Counted from the stretch's first letter, positions 22,501-37,500 are shown. The stretch is DNA of 64,000 nucleotides from Aquila chrysaetos chrysaetos (GCF_900496995.4 NC_044005.1:23875363-23939362), one strand, 5' to 3'. Notes: generated by a model not told the origin, from the letters alone. Program-made: numbers and translations.

Positions 22501-25500
22501 TCTTTAAAAAAGAAAGAGGAGAATGTATTTATTTTAGAGGCAGACAATTCTTAAGGTTTCTCTGCAGGAAAAATAAAACGCCTGCTCTGCTTGATGTTTT
22601 TATCTTCCTGAAAAAGAGGAGTTGCATTGTTAGATGCATTGTCAGATTTTTGCACGTATGGTTTGTGGTTTGCAGAAGTATTGTTTTTGGGGAGTGGTAC
22701 ATAATGAATTGCACTGTGTCCATCACACTTTGCTGAAGCTCTCAGATGCAGAATTTTTTTACATACAGTGGGTTTGAACTGTTACTGAGGGTCCAAAAGA
22801 AAGGCAAGATGTTGACCTGAGCTCTAATGGGTCTCCTATGGCTTTCTTCAAATTCTTCTTGAGTAAAAGCAGCACTTTAAAAGGGAAAAGGCAGGAAGAA
22901 AAAGAAGGAAGAAGTAAAGTAAAAGGAAACCGGGAAAGTAGGTGCCTGCTTATCTCAGCTCTTGTGTAAGGAATTCTTCAGAAAGCGGGATGTCCCAAAC
23001 TCTCAGTATTTTTGAAGTATTAAAAAATGGATGGAGTGGGAAAGAAATTTTGAGTTTGGCTAGGCAGAAACAGGTGAAGACTTTTTTCCATGAAACCGTG
23101 ACCTGGCTTGGTGGAAATGGGCTGAGTGCTGTAAGAAAAGCACCTTGGTGTTTGTGTCACAGATGTGTTCCGCAAACGATGTCAGAGAAGATTGAATGAG
23201 GAAAGACACAAGAAGGAAAACGAAGTATTGAAGGTGAAGGCTTTGGGAGCCTTAAGCAGGATTTGAAATCAGGAGTTCTGGGTATCCGTAGTCTTTTTGA
23301 ACCTATGTATTATGGAATACTTGCGTTGCTGTCTTTTTGCAAGAGCTGCTTTTTTTTGCATCTGTGGCTTTTCTTTGGAGATGTCAGCTGACATCAAGAA
23401 CTGAGGGGCTGGAGAAGCTGAATTTGATATTGTGGGAGAAACTGTGTAAATGCTTGTACAGAGGCATTATCTTAGGTATACTGGTACTATCTGTTGAAGT
23501 GTGTTATGAGGCAATAGTCTTTAAGCAACTTTTATTGAGGAGTTCCAAGAAGAAATGGCTTGATGAAAGCTGTAATAAAGAATTATTTTTTGTGATTAAA
23601 GAGGTAAGAAAGAAAGGGTAGAGAAGTGGAAACTTGAAGGCTAATTTAAAGTTACCAGTTTATCTCTATTTATGCTTCTATTAGGGTTGTTATGAATCTT
23701 CCACACTTGTAAGAATGTTAAAGCTTAAGCTTGGACTGACAATTCTTAAAGGATATTTAATTCCTCTTCTTAAAACATTACCTCTGTGGAGTTATCTCTT
23801 CAGTCTGTATTTGCCCAAGGGCTTTTTGGGCTAAGTAGACTGCAGAAGATAAACAGTGAAAACAAATTTGATTTTTGAGTACTGTCTTTATGTTCTTAGA
23901 AATCCTGCTGAGTAAAAATCATACACAGAGATTTCTCTTTCCTTTTCCAAACTAGCTGTGGGAGAACAAGCTGATGCAGTCCAAGGCTGTAGATGGCTTC
24001 CATTCAGAAGAGCAGCAGCTTTTGTTGCAGGTGCAGCAGCAGCAACAGCAACAGCAGCAACAGCAGCATCATCACCACCACCATCACACACAACCTCAGC
24101 CCCAGCAGACTGTGCAGCAGCAGTCTCAGCCACAACAGGTCCTTATTCCAGCGTCTCAGCAAGGTCAGACTTACTCTCTAATCTCTCTGGCAGAAGACTC
24201 TCAAGCTAGATGAACTCCTTTACATATTCTAAATCTAGGGCAGGATGTTTATCTGATGGATAACTTTGTGTCTTTATGTTAAACTTTGTCTCTACTTGCC
24301 TCTATTTAATGGGTCAAGAGAGCTGTCTTGGCAAAAAGTATCTTCGTATTTGTGTCAGTCATAGTCTTCAGAAGATTTTGGAAAAGCTGAATTCTTCTCT
24401 TTGTCCTCATGTTTTCAGATTACATGACTTTCAGATTCTGTCAAAAATCTGTTAGCAGTTTTGTAATTTCAAGTCAATATACATATGCAGTTGACAATTT
24501 AGTCATGAGGTAGTAATGTCGTTAGGAGCAAATTAATTTAAAAAAACATGTTATTGTTTAGCATAAGTGGATGCTAGGATGTGAAAAATACTTGTTTAAC
24601 GGTCTGAGTATATGTAGGAGATGGTTTTTCATGTTAGAACAAGCTTCAAGTGAAAAGCATAGCGGCTGAGTATTTTTGTGGTCTTAAAAGATTGCATGCT
24701 CTGTAGGTGTGGATGTTCAAGGTATATTTTAGCTAGCCATAACAGTATTGTTTCTTGTAATTATTGTCTTGTGTATTCTGCATTAATAATTTAAGAGAAA
24801 CATTTTCACCACTTACAATTTTATTTGAAAAGTAAGATAAATACTAATGGATTTTACTGCATATATGCTGTGTAAACAAATCTGCCACCTGTGAAATGCT
24901 TGAATTTTCAGTGTGCTATTAAAATTGTGGCAAAACATATTTATCTGTGGTAGTCAGTCACAGACTTCAGTCTTTTTATCGGATTTCACGGATCAGAACC
25001 TATGTTGTTATAGGTGTGATAGTTATGAGTTGATTCCCCGCCCACCCCCCAAAACCCAACCGCCATATATTCAAAACAGAAGAGAACTACTGTGACAAGA
25101 ACCTGTTGGTGGTGCTTTTTTGTGGGGTTTTGGGGTTTTTTTTGTTGTTTGTTTGTTGTTGGGTTTTGGTTTTGGTTTTTTTTTTCTTCTTATAGTACTT
25201 TGCATTTTGGCTGGACATAAATCAGTTTCCACTGTTCGGATAAAATTAATTTTGAGATTAAGACCCCTAAATACATGTGGTTTCAAATGATCTGGGTGTC
25301 TCGGCTTAAGTTACAGTCAGCAGAGCCTGGAAAGTCTAGTCACCAAGACCTCTAGTGGCTCCTTAGCTGAATAGCTGTGACTCTACTGACCAGATTTCCC
25401 TCCACTAATATGGAGGTCCATGTGTTTCTGTCTTAGGGTAGAATAAGCTTCTGCCTATAGTTGTACACTTAAAACTGATTCACTGTTGCCCAATATTATG

Positions 25501-28500
25501 GCTTATGACCAAATGACAGTGTGGAGGCTAAAAGAAATTAGGGTATCAAAGCATGTTAATCAGAGACATGCAGTTTTATGAATTACTTGCTTCCCTGTTC
25601 CATGGCGGAGATGGTGTAATAGTTCCTTGAACAACCTGGTGCAGTCCCAGAGCGATCATGATGATTGGCATGGTGATTCCTGCTGTCCTGTGTGTGGTCC
25701 TGGCACAGGGTCACAAGATTTCCTTTGGCTCTTTTGCCCTCCCTGGGTTCCCTGAAAATTGGAGAGATGGCCTTATATCTTGGTGCAAGGTTGTGGGGCT
25801 TCCCTCCCCAGAATCTTTTCAAGAAACTCTGTTACCCCCAGTATTCTTAAGTGTCCTTGGTTATAGGATTGGATGGATAATGCCTTGTCGATGATTATTT
25901 GTTAAAATTGCTCTGTCATTTTCCAATTTACTGGCACTGGCACTAGTACTGGCAACCTGCTTGTTTCATAGACTTGGACACTTTTGCACTCCTAGGTGAA
26001 CAGCAGGTTGATTGCATAGTTTAGCTATCTATTTCCTTTAGCACACCAAAACTATTTTGTTGTTTGGGACAGGTGGTTGTTCATATTTTATCTGCTTCTG
26101 CTACATTAGAAAGACAGTGAAGATCATAAGCTTATGCTAACAGCTATGCTAACTAGACCTAACTCAAACTAACTGCTGCATCCTGTTAACACACTTTTCA
26201 TCTTGCAACAATCCTTGCTTAAGTCTCTTTTAAGATTTAAGTTTATCAACATTTCACTAATACCTTCAGTTTCAAAGATGTAATTTAAATCTTGCTGTAC
26301 CTAGGGTCAGAATAGGTAACTGAAGCCCTTGAAATAAGATCTGTAAAGCCAAAATAGCCATATTGCCTCTCAGAGCTGCTGTGGTATATTGTCTTGAGAG
26401 TAAAACTTACTAAGATCAGAGACTGCTCAGTAGCTGTTTTTGTTACGAAGCTCAGCTGATTTTTGGGTGATGTTCTTTCTAAGTTACTCTGGCTTGGGTG
26501 TTATTTTGGGCAGACTGTGTAGTTTTCATGAAATGCTATGTTTTTTTCTTTCTAGCACCTCAGCAGCAGGTTATTGTGCCAGATTCCAAGCTGATACCAC
26601 ACATGAATGCGTCGGGCATGGTAAGAAAAGCAGAAGTTTATACATGCATACACTGTCGTTATGTAAGTTGTTTTGATTAAATAGTAAACACAAATCTGGT
26701 ATTCATCAGATGCTTAAAAGTAATTTAGGACACACTGGTAAAGCTGTCTACCATGTTTCTGAGTTTTGCTGCTGCACTGACAATCTCGAAATAGTAATCC
26801 AGGACTTCAGTTTTGATAACAAATCTAGGACCTATCTTGATCCTCCGCTTTAGATGTGTTTAACCAAAACTTTTTTTAATCAGAAATTGGAGTACTGTTG
26901 GTATGAATCTGCACCATGATGTACTCGTCATATACCAATACAACCCTATTAACTGATGCAAGCATACTGTATTTGTTAGATGCAGGAAGAAACATTAACT
27001 ACTCTGAAACTTAAGCTTATATCAAAAGAGAGATTATTTAGCAATTCACATCAATCTTTTCTGGTCATGTTAATTTGATTCACTAATTTTGTAAGAGCTT
27101 ATAAAACTGAGTCTGGTCATTTACCCTTTTCTTGCGGTTTTTATCTCTAGAGGTTAATTTTGGTTATCTTATCTTGCTTTAAAAGCCCTGGCTTAATTAA
27201 AAAAAAAAATTGCTTGCAAAGCGATGAAAACAACAGCTAATAAAAGTTAAATATGTGTATTAAGACCAGAATTCATTACATCCTTACCACTTTTATGGTA
27301 AAAGCACATGAAACAGTTTCATGATTAGTCAAAGCTGCAGCAACTTGCTTAGCCTTCACTTCTGCGTTATCTGCTGACCTTACTATAGAAAAGAAACTGA
27401 ACTTCGTTACTCAAATAGCCTGATTTACCCAGAGGCTGAGAGCACATTAACACCTACCTTTTTCTTTCAAGTTTTACAACCATTTTGATGTGATTTGTAA
27501 CTTCCCAAGTCCAACAGTTAAACATTTTTTTCTGTCTCATTCAGTTAGATCTTGGTGATGGGTATTGCAAAAATGAGTATGCCATGATTTTAAAACTGCT
27601 GCTGTCAAAATGTAGATGAATTGTATACTGCAGAAGACTACTGTTCAGTAAATAGTTAGAGAATCAATCTGGAATTATTGTGTGTGTTTATTGGAAACAT
27701 TTAAGTTGGTATTAAAGAACGGATCTGACAGACCTTGAATATCTTGGAAGGGCAGAGAGTAATGAGAGTTTATTCATCTGCCTTTGGGATGTGAGGATGC
27801 AGACAAGCACTTTTCAGTTTTGCATGGTGATCTCTAATTTTGGCAGTTGTTGATCATACGTCTTATAAACAGGAAGTATGCACTCTACCCAGTAATAAAG
27901 TTTAAATCCTTTCAGTAGTAGAGAGTAATTGGCCATGGTTCCTTTATAATGGGGAAAGGGAGGCTTTTCTGTAGGCAGCTGAAGTTAGACCCTTGAAATG
28001 GAGAGGTCTTTGGAGAAGTCCATCTCCCTCTGCAAGTTAAGGACTTAATGTGGATTTTTGCGTTTGGAGCTCCTGTAATTGTGTTGGAATTCAGTTTCCT
28101 TGTAAGTTCAAATCGTTACCCATTGGGAGTCCTCAGCTTTCTCTTCTAACCAGCTGTCTTGAGAGAAAAAATTAGTCATTCTGTGAACAGTCAGTACACT
28201 ATGCGTATGTTCACTCAAAAGAGCTGTGTTATGCGGGACTTGAAATGCAAATCATTTTCAGAATGAAGAAAAGTGCAAACCTGATTACTACTCCTCGTGA
28301 AAACAAGACAGGCAAACATGATCATTGCTTCAGTACCTTATGTTTCTTCAGATTTGTAGGACCATATCTTTAGCTGCTTTGAAAAAGTGTAAGTAAGATT
28401 GCCACATGAGCAATGCAGTGTTGTACTCTATTAGTAGATCAGCAGAGAAGGCAGAGGAGAAAAAAATCTGCTGAGCTTGCAGATGAACCAAGAAACCACG

Positions 28501-31500
28501 TGGAGCTGGGTTAAGGTGTGATGCTTAGTGATTGTTGCTTCAGTCTCGTTCCTATTAAGGAAGAAGGAAAATAATTTTTATATGTAGTATAATGTGCAGT
28601 TGATTAGTGCCTGCATTTCAACAGCTGCAGAAACTTGTGCGCAAACATTGTAAACAGCAATAAAAAGGTACATATTTTCAGGCAGGATGTTGTGAGATAT
28701 AACACTGGCAGTAATGTCTGTGGTTAAAAAGCTTTTCTTGTATTTCAGAGTGCTGCAGCCACTGCAGCTACGTTGGCTCTCCCTGCTGGCGTTACTCCTG
28801 TTCAGCAGATACTTACAAATTCAGGTGACTGTCTTAACATTGAGATCAAACGATGGGTTTTGAGGGTGCTTGGGAGGGAGAAATTTTGGGTTTTACTCTC
28901 TGCTATACATTGTTAAAAAGCAGAACCTGGGAATCTACCCTTACAAGGTAGTGCAATCTCTTCACTGGACTCCTGGATTCTTTTCCTTACTGGCTTGCTA
29001 GTCTTAAGAACCTTGTGGTTCTTACCTAACAGTGGTGTGGGTTAGATTCTGTGCAAGTTTTCCCCGCTTTTTAGAGAAGTGCACGAAGCAAGAAGGCGGG
29101 CATTGCTGTCTCTGCCCTTTGCGTATTTCTGAGCTTTGTGGTGCATGATCTGAGCACAGATACTAGACTGGTTATAAAAGAGCAGGATCACTTCATTTGC
29201 GACTTCAGATGAGGAATGTCTTAAGGTTTCTCATACCTGCTAAGCACACACGGTGGAATTTCTGATTTTGCTGGCAATGCTAATTTAATTTAGATTTATC
29301 ATTTTTAAATACTGTCATGCTGTACATTTCGAACATAATTAAATGTTACTTTTATGAACAGCGTATCTTATGCTTCATGTACTTTTGTATTATGCTGATT
29401 TTATAAGCTTGATTCTAGATCCATTCTGCGTGGAGAGTAAAGGCAGATCTGAGAAAGCTCATTCTCTAGAATCACTTGCTGCTTTTGCCAGAGAATTATC
29501 TAGTCTGCTCAGAATCACCTGGGACTTAACCTCCCTGCTTTAAACATTTGAATGTTTAATGGATATATAGTTGAAATAAAATTTAAATGTGTAGCTGTTC
29601 TAGAAATTAAAATCTTTCCCATTTTTAAGGAAGCACACCTATGTTTGTTATAGCATAGAATAAACTGTGGCTCACATTTGTTACGGTCATAATTTTTTTT
29701 TTTCTTCAGTTACAAATATTTATAGTATGTTTTCTTAAAAAAGGGGCTAGGGTAGCCCCTTCAGATATACTTAGTTATTTCAGTAAATAGGGCTTTGCAT
29801 TTTGCTGTGGAGGGAGAACAGGAAATAAAATCAGTTTTTGAGGGAAATGTATGAAGTTCAGGATTATCTAATTTAATTTCTTCTCTACCTTTCTGATCAG
29901 AAATGTGAGAAACTAATGTTGGACTATATCTTAGCTCTTGCTTTTCAGAGCTGGAGGCCATCTCCAAAGGTGTGTGAGTCTTAGACGTATTTTGTGAAGT
30001 GAGGAAAAGTATAGGATAATAAAAGAAAATCAAGTACAGGCATTGTGGGAACAGAAAGGAGAGGTGGATAATAAGTGTAAGGATAGATTTTTCAAAAAGG
30101 CAACTGCACAATAATATTGCAAAGAAAGTTATGTGTAGAGGAATCTCTTGTAATGTGGTAACTGGAGGGAAAAGAATCTGAGCAAAGGATATCATCTGAC
30201 AGAACCCTGGAAATACCACAGTGTTAGCAGTGGATAGACTTTTTGTGGTGTGAAACCTGTATTCCCGTTTTGGTATATGTTCATTTGTCTTTCTATCTGT
30301 AAAATCTGTCCTTTGAAACATGACGTATGTTCATAAGTGGGAGCTAATATTTAAAATACTGTGCTGTGTTAAAGGATTAGACTTTGGCTTGCATATGTAA
30401 ATTTATTTTTGGATTGCATACCTCATGATCATATTTACATGGTAAACAACGCTATTAGCTCTTTGCTTCCGACACAGCTGCTATAGCATAGTATCTTTTC
30501 ACTGGTAAAACTGAAACATAAATGCTCTACTTTGTCATTGGTGTTCTTCCGGAAAGCAAGCTTCTAAACTAAGATCATTTTAAAAGTGAATTCCTACATT
30601 TGATTAATTTGATACTTACTTTATAACAGGCCAGATCCTCCAAGTGGTTAGAACTGCAAATGGAGCTCAGTATATCATTCAACCACAGCAGCCAGTTGTT
30701 CTACAGCAGCAGGTCATACCACAAATGCAGCCTGGTGGAGTACAAGCACCTGTTATACAGCAGGTAAGGAAAATTTTTTTAATAGGTACACTTGAAAGAG
30801 AAAAAATTATAGTAATTACTAAAGAGGCTTGCATTTTTGTGCGCAAATTGAAATAGAACACAAAGTCAGAAATGGTATATTTAAAAAAAAAAAGAGAGAA
30901 TTGTGTTAAGTAGTGTGTTTTTTAAAAATGAACAATTTTGAAATGTTGTTTTCAATGCCACCTTTATTCTTGCCAAATTCTGACTGGCTGCAGTTTAAAA
31001 TTTCTTTTGTGTGTCTCCTGATGACAATTATATTATGTGCGTAATCCTAGTCTACATCCTTTTAAAAATGTGTTTATTGGTTAAAATGATTGTGTGTCAC
31101 ATAACATAGAAGAAAATACCTAAAGTAACACCCCCCCCCCCCCCCCAACCTTGGTTATTTTAGTAGTGAACACAGTATGTTTTACAAGGATTTTTGTTCA
31201 TCTACAAGGTCAGCTGTGTGTCCAGATTGTAAGCATTGAATTTAGCATTGTGTCAGAGTTCTGTAGTTTAAGCATCAATAACAATTTGTAAAGAGTTTAA
31301 AGTTAAATGTTTTATAGAGAAGGTTTAAAAAGAATCTTTTACTTGAGTTTAAACATCCTCTGCTGTGTTTGAAACTCAGGTGTGGCGGTAGTGCTAGCGT
31401 TTTAGAATGGAAAGACAGTAGGTTTTCTTAGATTTAGCAATGCAAAATGCAGGAAATGGAACACTGAGTAGTGAAAGAAGGTATGTTATTGAAGATTAAA

Positions 31501-34500
31501 TTATATATCTGGTATAGGTTGAATATTTGTAACTCTTGTTTCTCTAATTAATGCAAGTCAAATTGATATTCTTTAATTGTTTTCTGTAAGTGATGTGGTA
31601 GTCTGTTACGTTAGCAGCCACAGTACTTGCAATGATATTCCATCAGGTTTTGGCTCCTATCCCTGGAGGGATTTCCCAGCAGACAGGAGTGATTATTCAG
31701 CCCCAGCAGATCCTGTTTACAGGAAATAAAACACAAGTCATACCTACAACAGTGGCTGCCCCTACACCAGCTCAAGCACAGATTCCTGCAGCTGGTCAGC
31801 AGCAACCACAACAACAACAGGCACAACCACAAGCACCACTTGTTCTCCAAGTTGATGGAGCAGGGGACACATCGTCGGAAGAAGAAGAAGATGAGGAAGA
31901 AGATTATGATGATGATGAAGAGGAAGACAAAGAAAAAGATGGGGGTGAAGATGGCCAAGTTGAAGAGGTAAAGTTAACATTATTTCAAAAGGCTGGAGCA
32001 TGCTTGTGTTTCATTTCAATTTTTTTTTTGCAATATTTGAAAGAAAACTATATGCTTCAAATAATACTATATTCCAATAATTTTAAGAATATAACTTTTA
32101 TCCATGTACTTCAAGTTCTTTATTTCCCATGTTGAAGTTGTGGAAACTGTGTATAATAGCAAAGCACCTTGAAATGCAGCTGGGGAGGGTGGGAGACTTG
32201 GCAAAAACTGTTAATTGTCATGAATGCCCTTTTAAAAACTTTGGTAATATTTCTGATGTTATGGAGAGGTCAGCCATGTAATTATGAAACCTTCATAAGC
32301 AAACAGAAACAGTCAGCTCCACTTGGGACTGAGTGCATAAAAAAGCAAGGTGTTAGGAAGATTGACAAAAAGGAGACCATATATTTAGTTCACTGAGGGG
32401 ACCGATAGATGTGGTCTGACCTGTACCTTACTGACTATTCCATTGCTTTCTGTTACACTAGAACAAGCCTGAGAACTCAAATTTGATTATAAGCACCTTC
32501 TAGAAACACATCTGACCTTGATGTAATGAAATCAGGAGATAGGAGCAGGAGTGAATATTCATTGTAACTTATTGCATTCTTAACAATATGTGCTTAATTT
32601 AGACTTCGAATTTGCTTGGTTTCAGACTCGAGCCAGTGGTTCTTACTAAGTTTTGATGCGTTGCACCGAAAAGCCCCACAAGAATAAGAAATTAAAAAAA
32701 AAGAGGGGCGGGGGGATACTAATAAGCTAAAAGTACTGTTATTTCAGTCTCTGACAGGAAACCTGGTACTCCTAAATCTATAGCTAAAACTATACCAGCA
32801 TTTTGAACTGTCAGATCACTTCCACAGTTCTCTGCAATTATATTAAGAATCCATTTAAAATGCCAACATGAGGAGTAGCATTTCATAGTCTGTATCACCC
32901 ATGCAGTGTATGCAGGTAAAACTAATTTTTGTCAAGGAGTTAAATCAGGTTTTCTGTAGTACATCTACAGTGGTGTCTAACAGTATTTTTCTGTTACAAC
33001 TTACAGGTTGGGTTCACATCACTTTTCCATTATATTGATCAGCATTGATGTCCATTTGAATGTTTTAATAGTTGCCTTACTAAGTATAGGTCATCATGCT
33101 TATATATTAAGTGTTCTTTAATAGTGCCTTAATGCTAACGTTCTTGTGGAAATTTTTTTATATGCCAAGACTTTATTACCAGCATGCCAGAGATCCCCTG
33201 TTATTTTTGCTACCTTTGTTCATCAGCAGTTACTTAATGAGTGGACCAGTTCCTTAAAGCTTTTGAAATCACTTAAATATGGCATTACTTTGGAAGGAAT
33301 TAAGACCTCTAGTACACCTTTTTCTTCTCTCACTAGCATCTCCCCTGTTTAGCTTATATATATGGGAGTAGGTGGGAAATGAGGATTATACAGAAGACTT
33401 CAGAAAAGTTGTTCTGCCTTTATTTAAAGGTTGGTTTAGCTTTTGAAATGTTTGTTATTTACATGAGATGAAAAAAAACCAAACCAAACCAAATTTCTGC
33501 TGGAACAGAGTGTTAGCAGAAAGAGGAAAAAATGAAAGTAATTTTTAAGGGACATGAAAATACATTCTAGAAGGTCTGGAGAAGTTATTTTGTATGTGTG
33601 TATGCAAGATCATCTGAAGGCATCTTTTCCCCTCCTGTAAAAACTTTCTGCATGTGTTGAGGTCTGTTTTTGTTTGTGGTACATCAATGTGAATAAGTCA
33701 TGGAGTTGCTATTTTTAATGGCACATAGGGAGTGATGTGACTAACGTCGCCTTTCCATTGCTTGAATGCTTTAGAAAAATGAAAATCTGCATAATAATTT
33801 TTTTGTAAAGACAAATTGCAAGCACCAGAATGTTTACAGTAAAGGAGCAAGAATGGTTGTGGTGACAGAAGGCTGCAGTGCCCAGAATCTGGCCTGGACA
33901 CTGAAGTTCCAGAATAAAATTGGTAAGGATATCTTCTCAGGATGGAGGGCAGGAAGGAAGAGTATGTACATCAGCCCTCTACTGGAAAGCCTAATACTGC
34001 CCACCTCAAATGCATTTTAGGTCCTGTTGTTCATAGACAAGACTGCAGCCTTGTGTGAATAATCAAAGTAACAGCTCTGATCTTACTAAACAGCATAAGT
34101 TTTTGCATGTGTTTCTTTCAGGAGCCTCTTAACAGTGAAGATGATGTGAGTGATGAGGAAGGACAAGAACTGTTCGATACGGAAAATGTTGTTGTGTGCC
34201 AGTATGATAAGGTAATCTCTACAGAACAGAATCCAAGAATTCTATTTTCTCTGTTCTTCTTCCTATCAAGTTACAATTTTTAAGTAGTAACTTTGTGACT
34301 GTTAAGTACAGGTAGATCTGTAAAGATTGTAACGTGAACAGTAATATAAGAATTAGCTATTTGTTTTTAAAACAGGTTTGTGTGACATGTTTGTACTAAG
34401 CTTGGTAACGAGTAAAGCTTAGAAAAATTTGGCTGCATTTTCTTTTTCTTCATCATGTCTTTTTGTGACCTTTAACAAAAGGTCAGTCCTCTGGGCTCAG

Positions 34501-37500
34501 AAGTGAACTAGTGTAAGTAAGTTTGTACGTTTGCTGTGGCTGTGAATGGAGGAAGTAGTCATTATGATTTAGACTTGTGGAAAACTGTTCCTTGATTACT
34601 AAAAATACCTCTTCGTGGTGATAGAATAGTTATCAGAGGAGAAGGTTCTTTCTGTGCTATGCATTCTTCACTGAAATGGCAATGTGGAATGCTTTTGCTT
34701 ATTTTGCTTTAAATTCTGCTGAACTGTCTTGCCGACTCTATAATGACTAATTTCTTCTTGCATATTTGCCCCGGAATATGCAAGGATTCATCCATGTCTG
34801 GAATTGTTTTAAATGTGTCTAGAGGATAGCAGACAAATTTTTACTGAGATAGTATGTAGAAAGATTATTCAATGCAGATTTTCTTTCTTTTCCTATGCCA
34901 GAAGAATTGGACTGTGATGAATAAGGATCCTTTTTAAAGCAGAAAAAAATCTGTATGCTTGTTGAATAAAAACTCCTACATTGCGAGGAATGGCTTGGTT
35001 AGAAAATCTTCAGTTATGCCCAGACTATGCTTAGACTTGTCATCAGATTCAATAAATAATTTAAGATAGAGGAAAGTGGTATCAGTATCTACATCCCAGC
35101 CATCTGTCCCCTCCAGACTGTAATCCAAAACTGTTAGTTTCAAGGCATTTTGTGAGGATAGTGAAGGACCTTAGAATAGCAGTCAGAAAAGCTTGTTGGG
35201 AGCTGCTAAAGCTGAGCAACAGGAACAACAGGAACTGCTCTGAAATCCTCACCCTCTTAAAAGTTAAGAATATGAACTCAGTAGGGAACAGTGTCCATCA
35301 TTAACCTCTACTGCCACATGCTCTGAAAGGACTTAATCACTTACCAAACAATTGTTGTTCAGTTTGTCTCTATAAAATACACAGGATCAACTCAGTTGTT
35401 CTGACTAGAGTTCCCTCTTGCACAGTGTCCTACATCAGCTGATGGTGGGTGCCTCTGGAACAATGAGACAAGGGCAAACAGGTAGCCATGCTCATGTAAA
35501 GCATTTTACCATCCTTCTGTGAACCGTCTCTTGAGGGAGAGATAGTGGCTTTGTATCAAGTGGCCAGTAGATTATTTTTCCTTAATTTGTCAGAAATTAA
35601 TTTGATTATTTTTTGAATCCTTGTAAGCTTTGTCTTATGACAAGAAGTTTCATAAATGAATTCTGTGATGTGTGGAGAATTACCTAGTTGTTAACCGATT
35701 AGTTTCATATGATACCCTAGTTCTTTATTTAGAAGAGTGTTTCCTCTGCTTTCTTGGTGCCTTTTATGATATTGCAGACCGTCATAAGCCTCCTCAGTCA
35801 TCTCTTTGAAATCAGAGCTACACTTTGCTTGGTTGTTATTTGTGCAGCTGTCTAAACATTTGATTATTCTTACTTTCATTCTCCAGATCTGTTTTATTCT
35901 TCTGTCTCTTATTTGATACAGGTAGGTAAGGTTGAGGGAGGATCAGAGCTATTCATAACACAGGTGAACCTTAAATTCATTAAGTGGTATAGCAATGTTC
36001 TGCATGTGTGCTTTTGACCCCACTGAACACAGAGCTGATGTTCTCAAGGAGAAGTCTTAGAACATTGGGATCTCATTCCTGACTTGTAATTGTCAACTCA
36101 AACCCATCATTTTTTCTTTCAATGTAAGTTGGAATTGTTTTTTCCATTGCTACTACCTTCATATACATTGAATGCCATCACTGTTTTATTAAACAATGAG
36201 TTAGGGCAGTAACAAAATTCTGCAGCTCTTCAGTAACTGTTCTTTTGTATTATCAGTGACGTTATGTCGTTTTCCAGATGATCAGTGAATTCTTAAACCA
36301 TTCAGACTCCAGCCAGCACAAATCTCTTCTGGAATGATCTCATTTCACTGAAAAAACAGTGTTCTTACCCTTGTTTTCCCATCCTTATTCAGTTATTTAT
36401 TCATCCGAGGACCTTCTTTCTTACCTCATGGCAGCTCAAATGCTTCTGATGAGGGTTTTTTATTGAATGCGATTTGGAAGGGCAAGTAGAGTATATAAGG
36501 CAGACCTTTCCTTGTTCATTTATTTTCTGTTGCCACTGGCTTTTTAGCTTAAAGTGAGCACAGACCAAACAATAGTACTAATGATTGAGTGCTATGGTTA
36601 TATCTGTTCTGGTGCTACTTTACTGTTTGTTTCTACAGCACTAGTAGTAGTAGATGGTGAGACATCGTGTCCTTGATGGAAATTGAAAAATTGCAATGGG
36701 GTTTTCCTTGTTTTTATGCCTTTTGTAAGATTTTTCTTAACTTCGTTTAGATCGCCTAATTATATTTTTATGTTTTATCTGCAAAATTTATGATAATCTT
36801 TTATCTTTTGGACAGCATTTCAGCTTTCTGAAAGATCTTTGCTTTCTTTGAATATCTTCTTGTCCTGGTGCTTAATTGTACAGGTGGTCTTTTGCTCTTT
36901 CTGATGCCCTTTTTGATAGGTGGCAGGTATTTATCTGCTCTGTGCTTACAGTATGTGGGGGCTTTTGGGGGGTGGTTTGGTTTTGGTTTTTTTTTTTTTT
37001 AATTTTTTTTCAAAATTTACTCTTCTACCTTTAGACTGAATTTTGTTCAGTTTCCTTTAGTTTTAAATTGAACATAAGAACATAAATTTAGTTACACACT
37101 CTTCTAGTGGATTTATTGACTTCTTATTACCCCTGGGAAAATGTTTGCCGTACATAGTTGCTGTTAGTTCTGGTGATATTTTCCAACTTAAGCCCTGCAC
37201 ACTGTCTTGAACCAAGAAAAGAGTTGTGTGGTTTGTGGGTTCCTGACTTAGCTTCTTCATGAAGTAGGACTTGACTGTATAGTATCTAAACAGCCTCAGT
37301 GTTGCACATTGATGTTTACTCAGTAGGCATAAGATAATTAAAGTCTTCAATACTACAACTATTTCTTGTCCTTGTATCTTCTCTGATCTCTTTTACCACG
37401 TGGTCAGCCTGCTTCCTGTAGTCAGGTAGTATTTGTTTGGGAATAGGCATGAAGAAAGAAGAGTTCTGTATGGAATATTTTTGTAAAGAGAATATGAATA

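Noticed and set aside
31611..32001. Minus-strand frames over GTF2A1 exon 7
   Set aside because: They are antisense shadows of the Gln- and Glu/Asp-rich exon, visible as Leu/His-rich and Phe/Leu/Ile-rich translations. The + strand reading is nearly identical to TFIIA alpha/beta.
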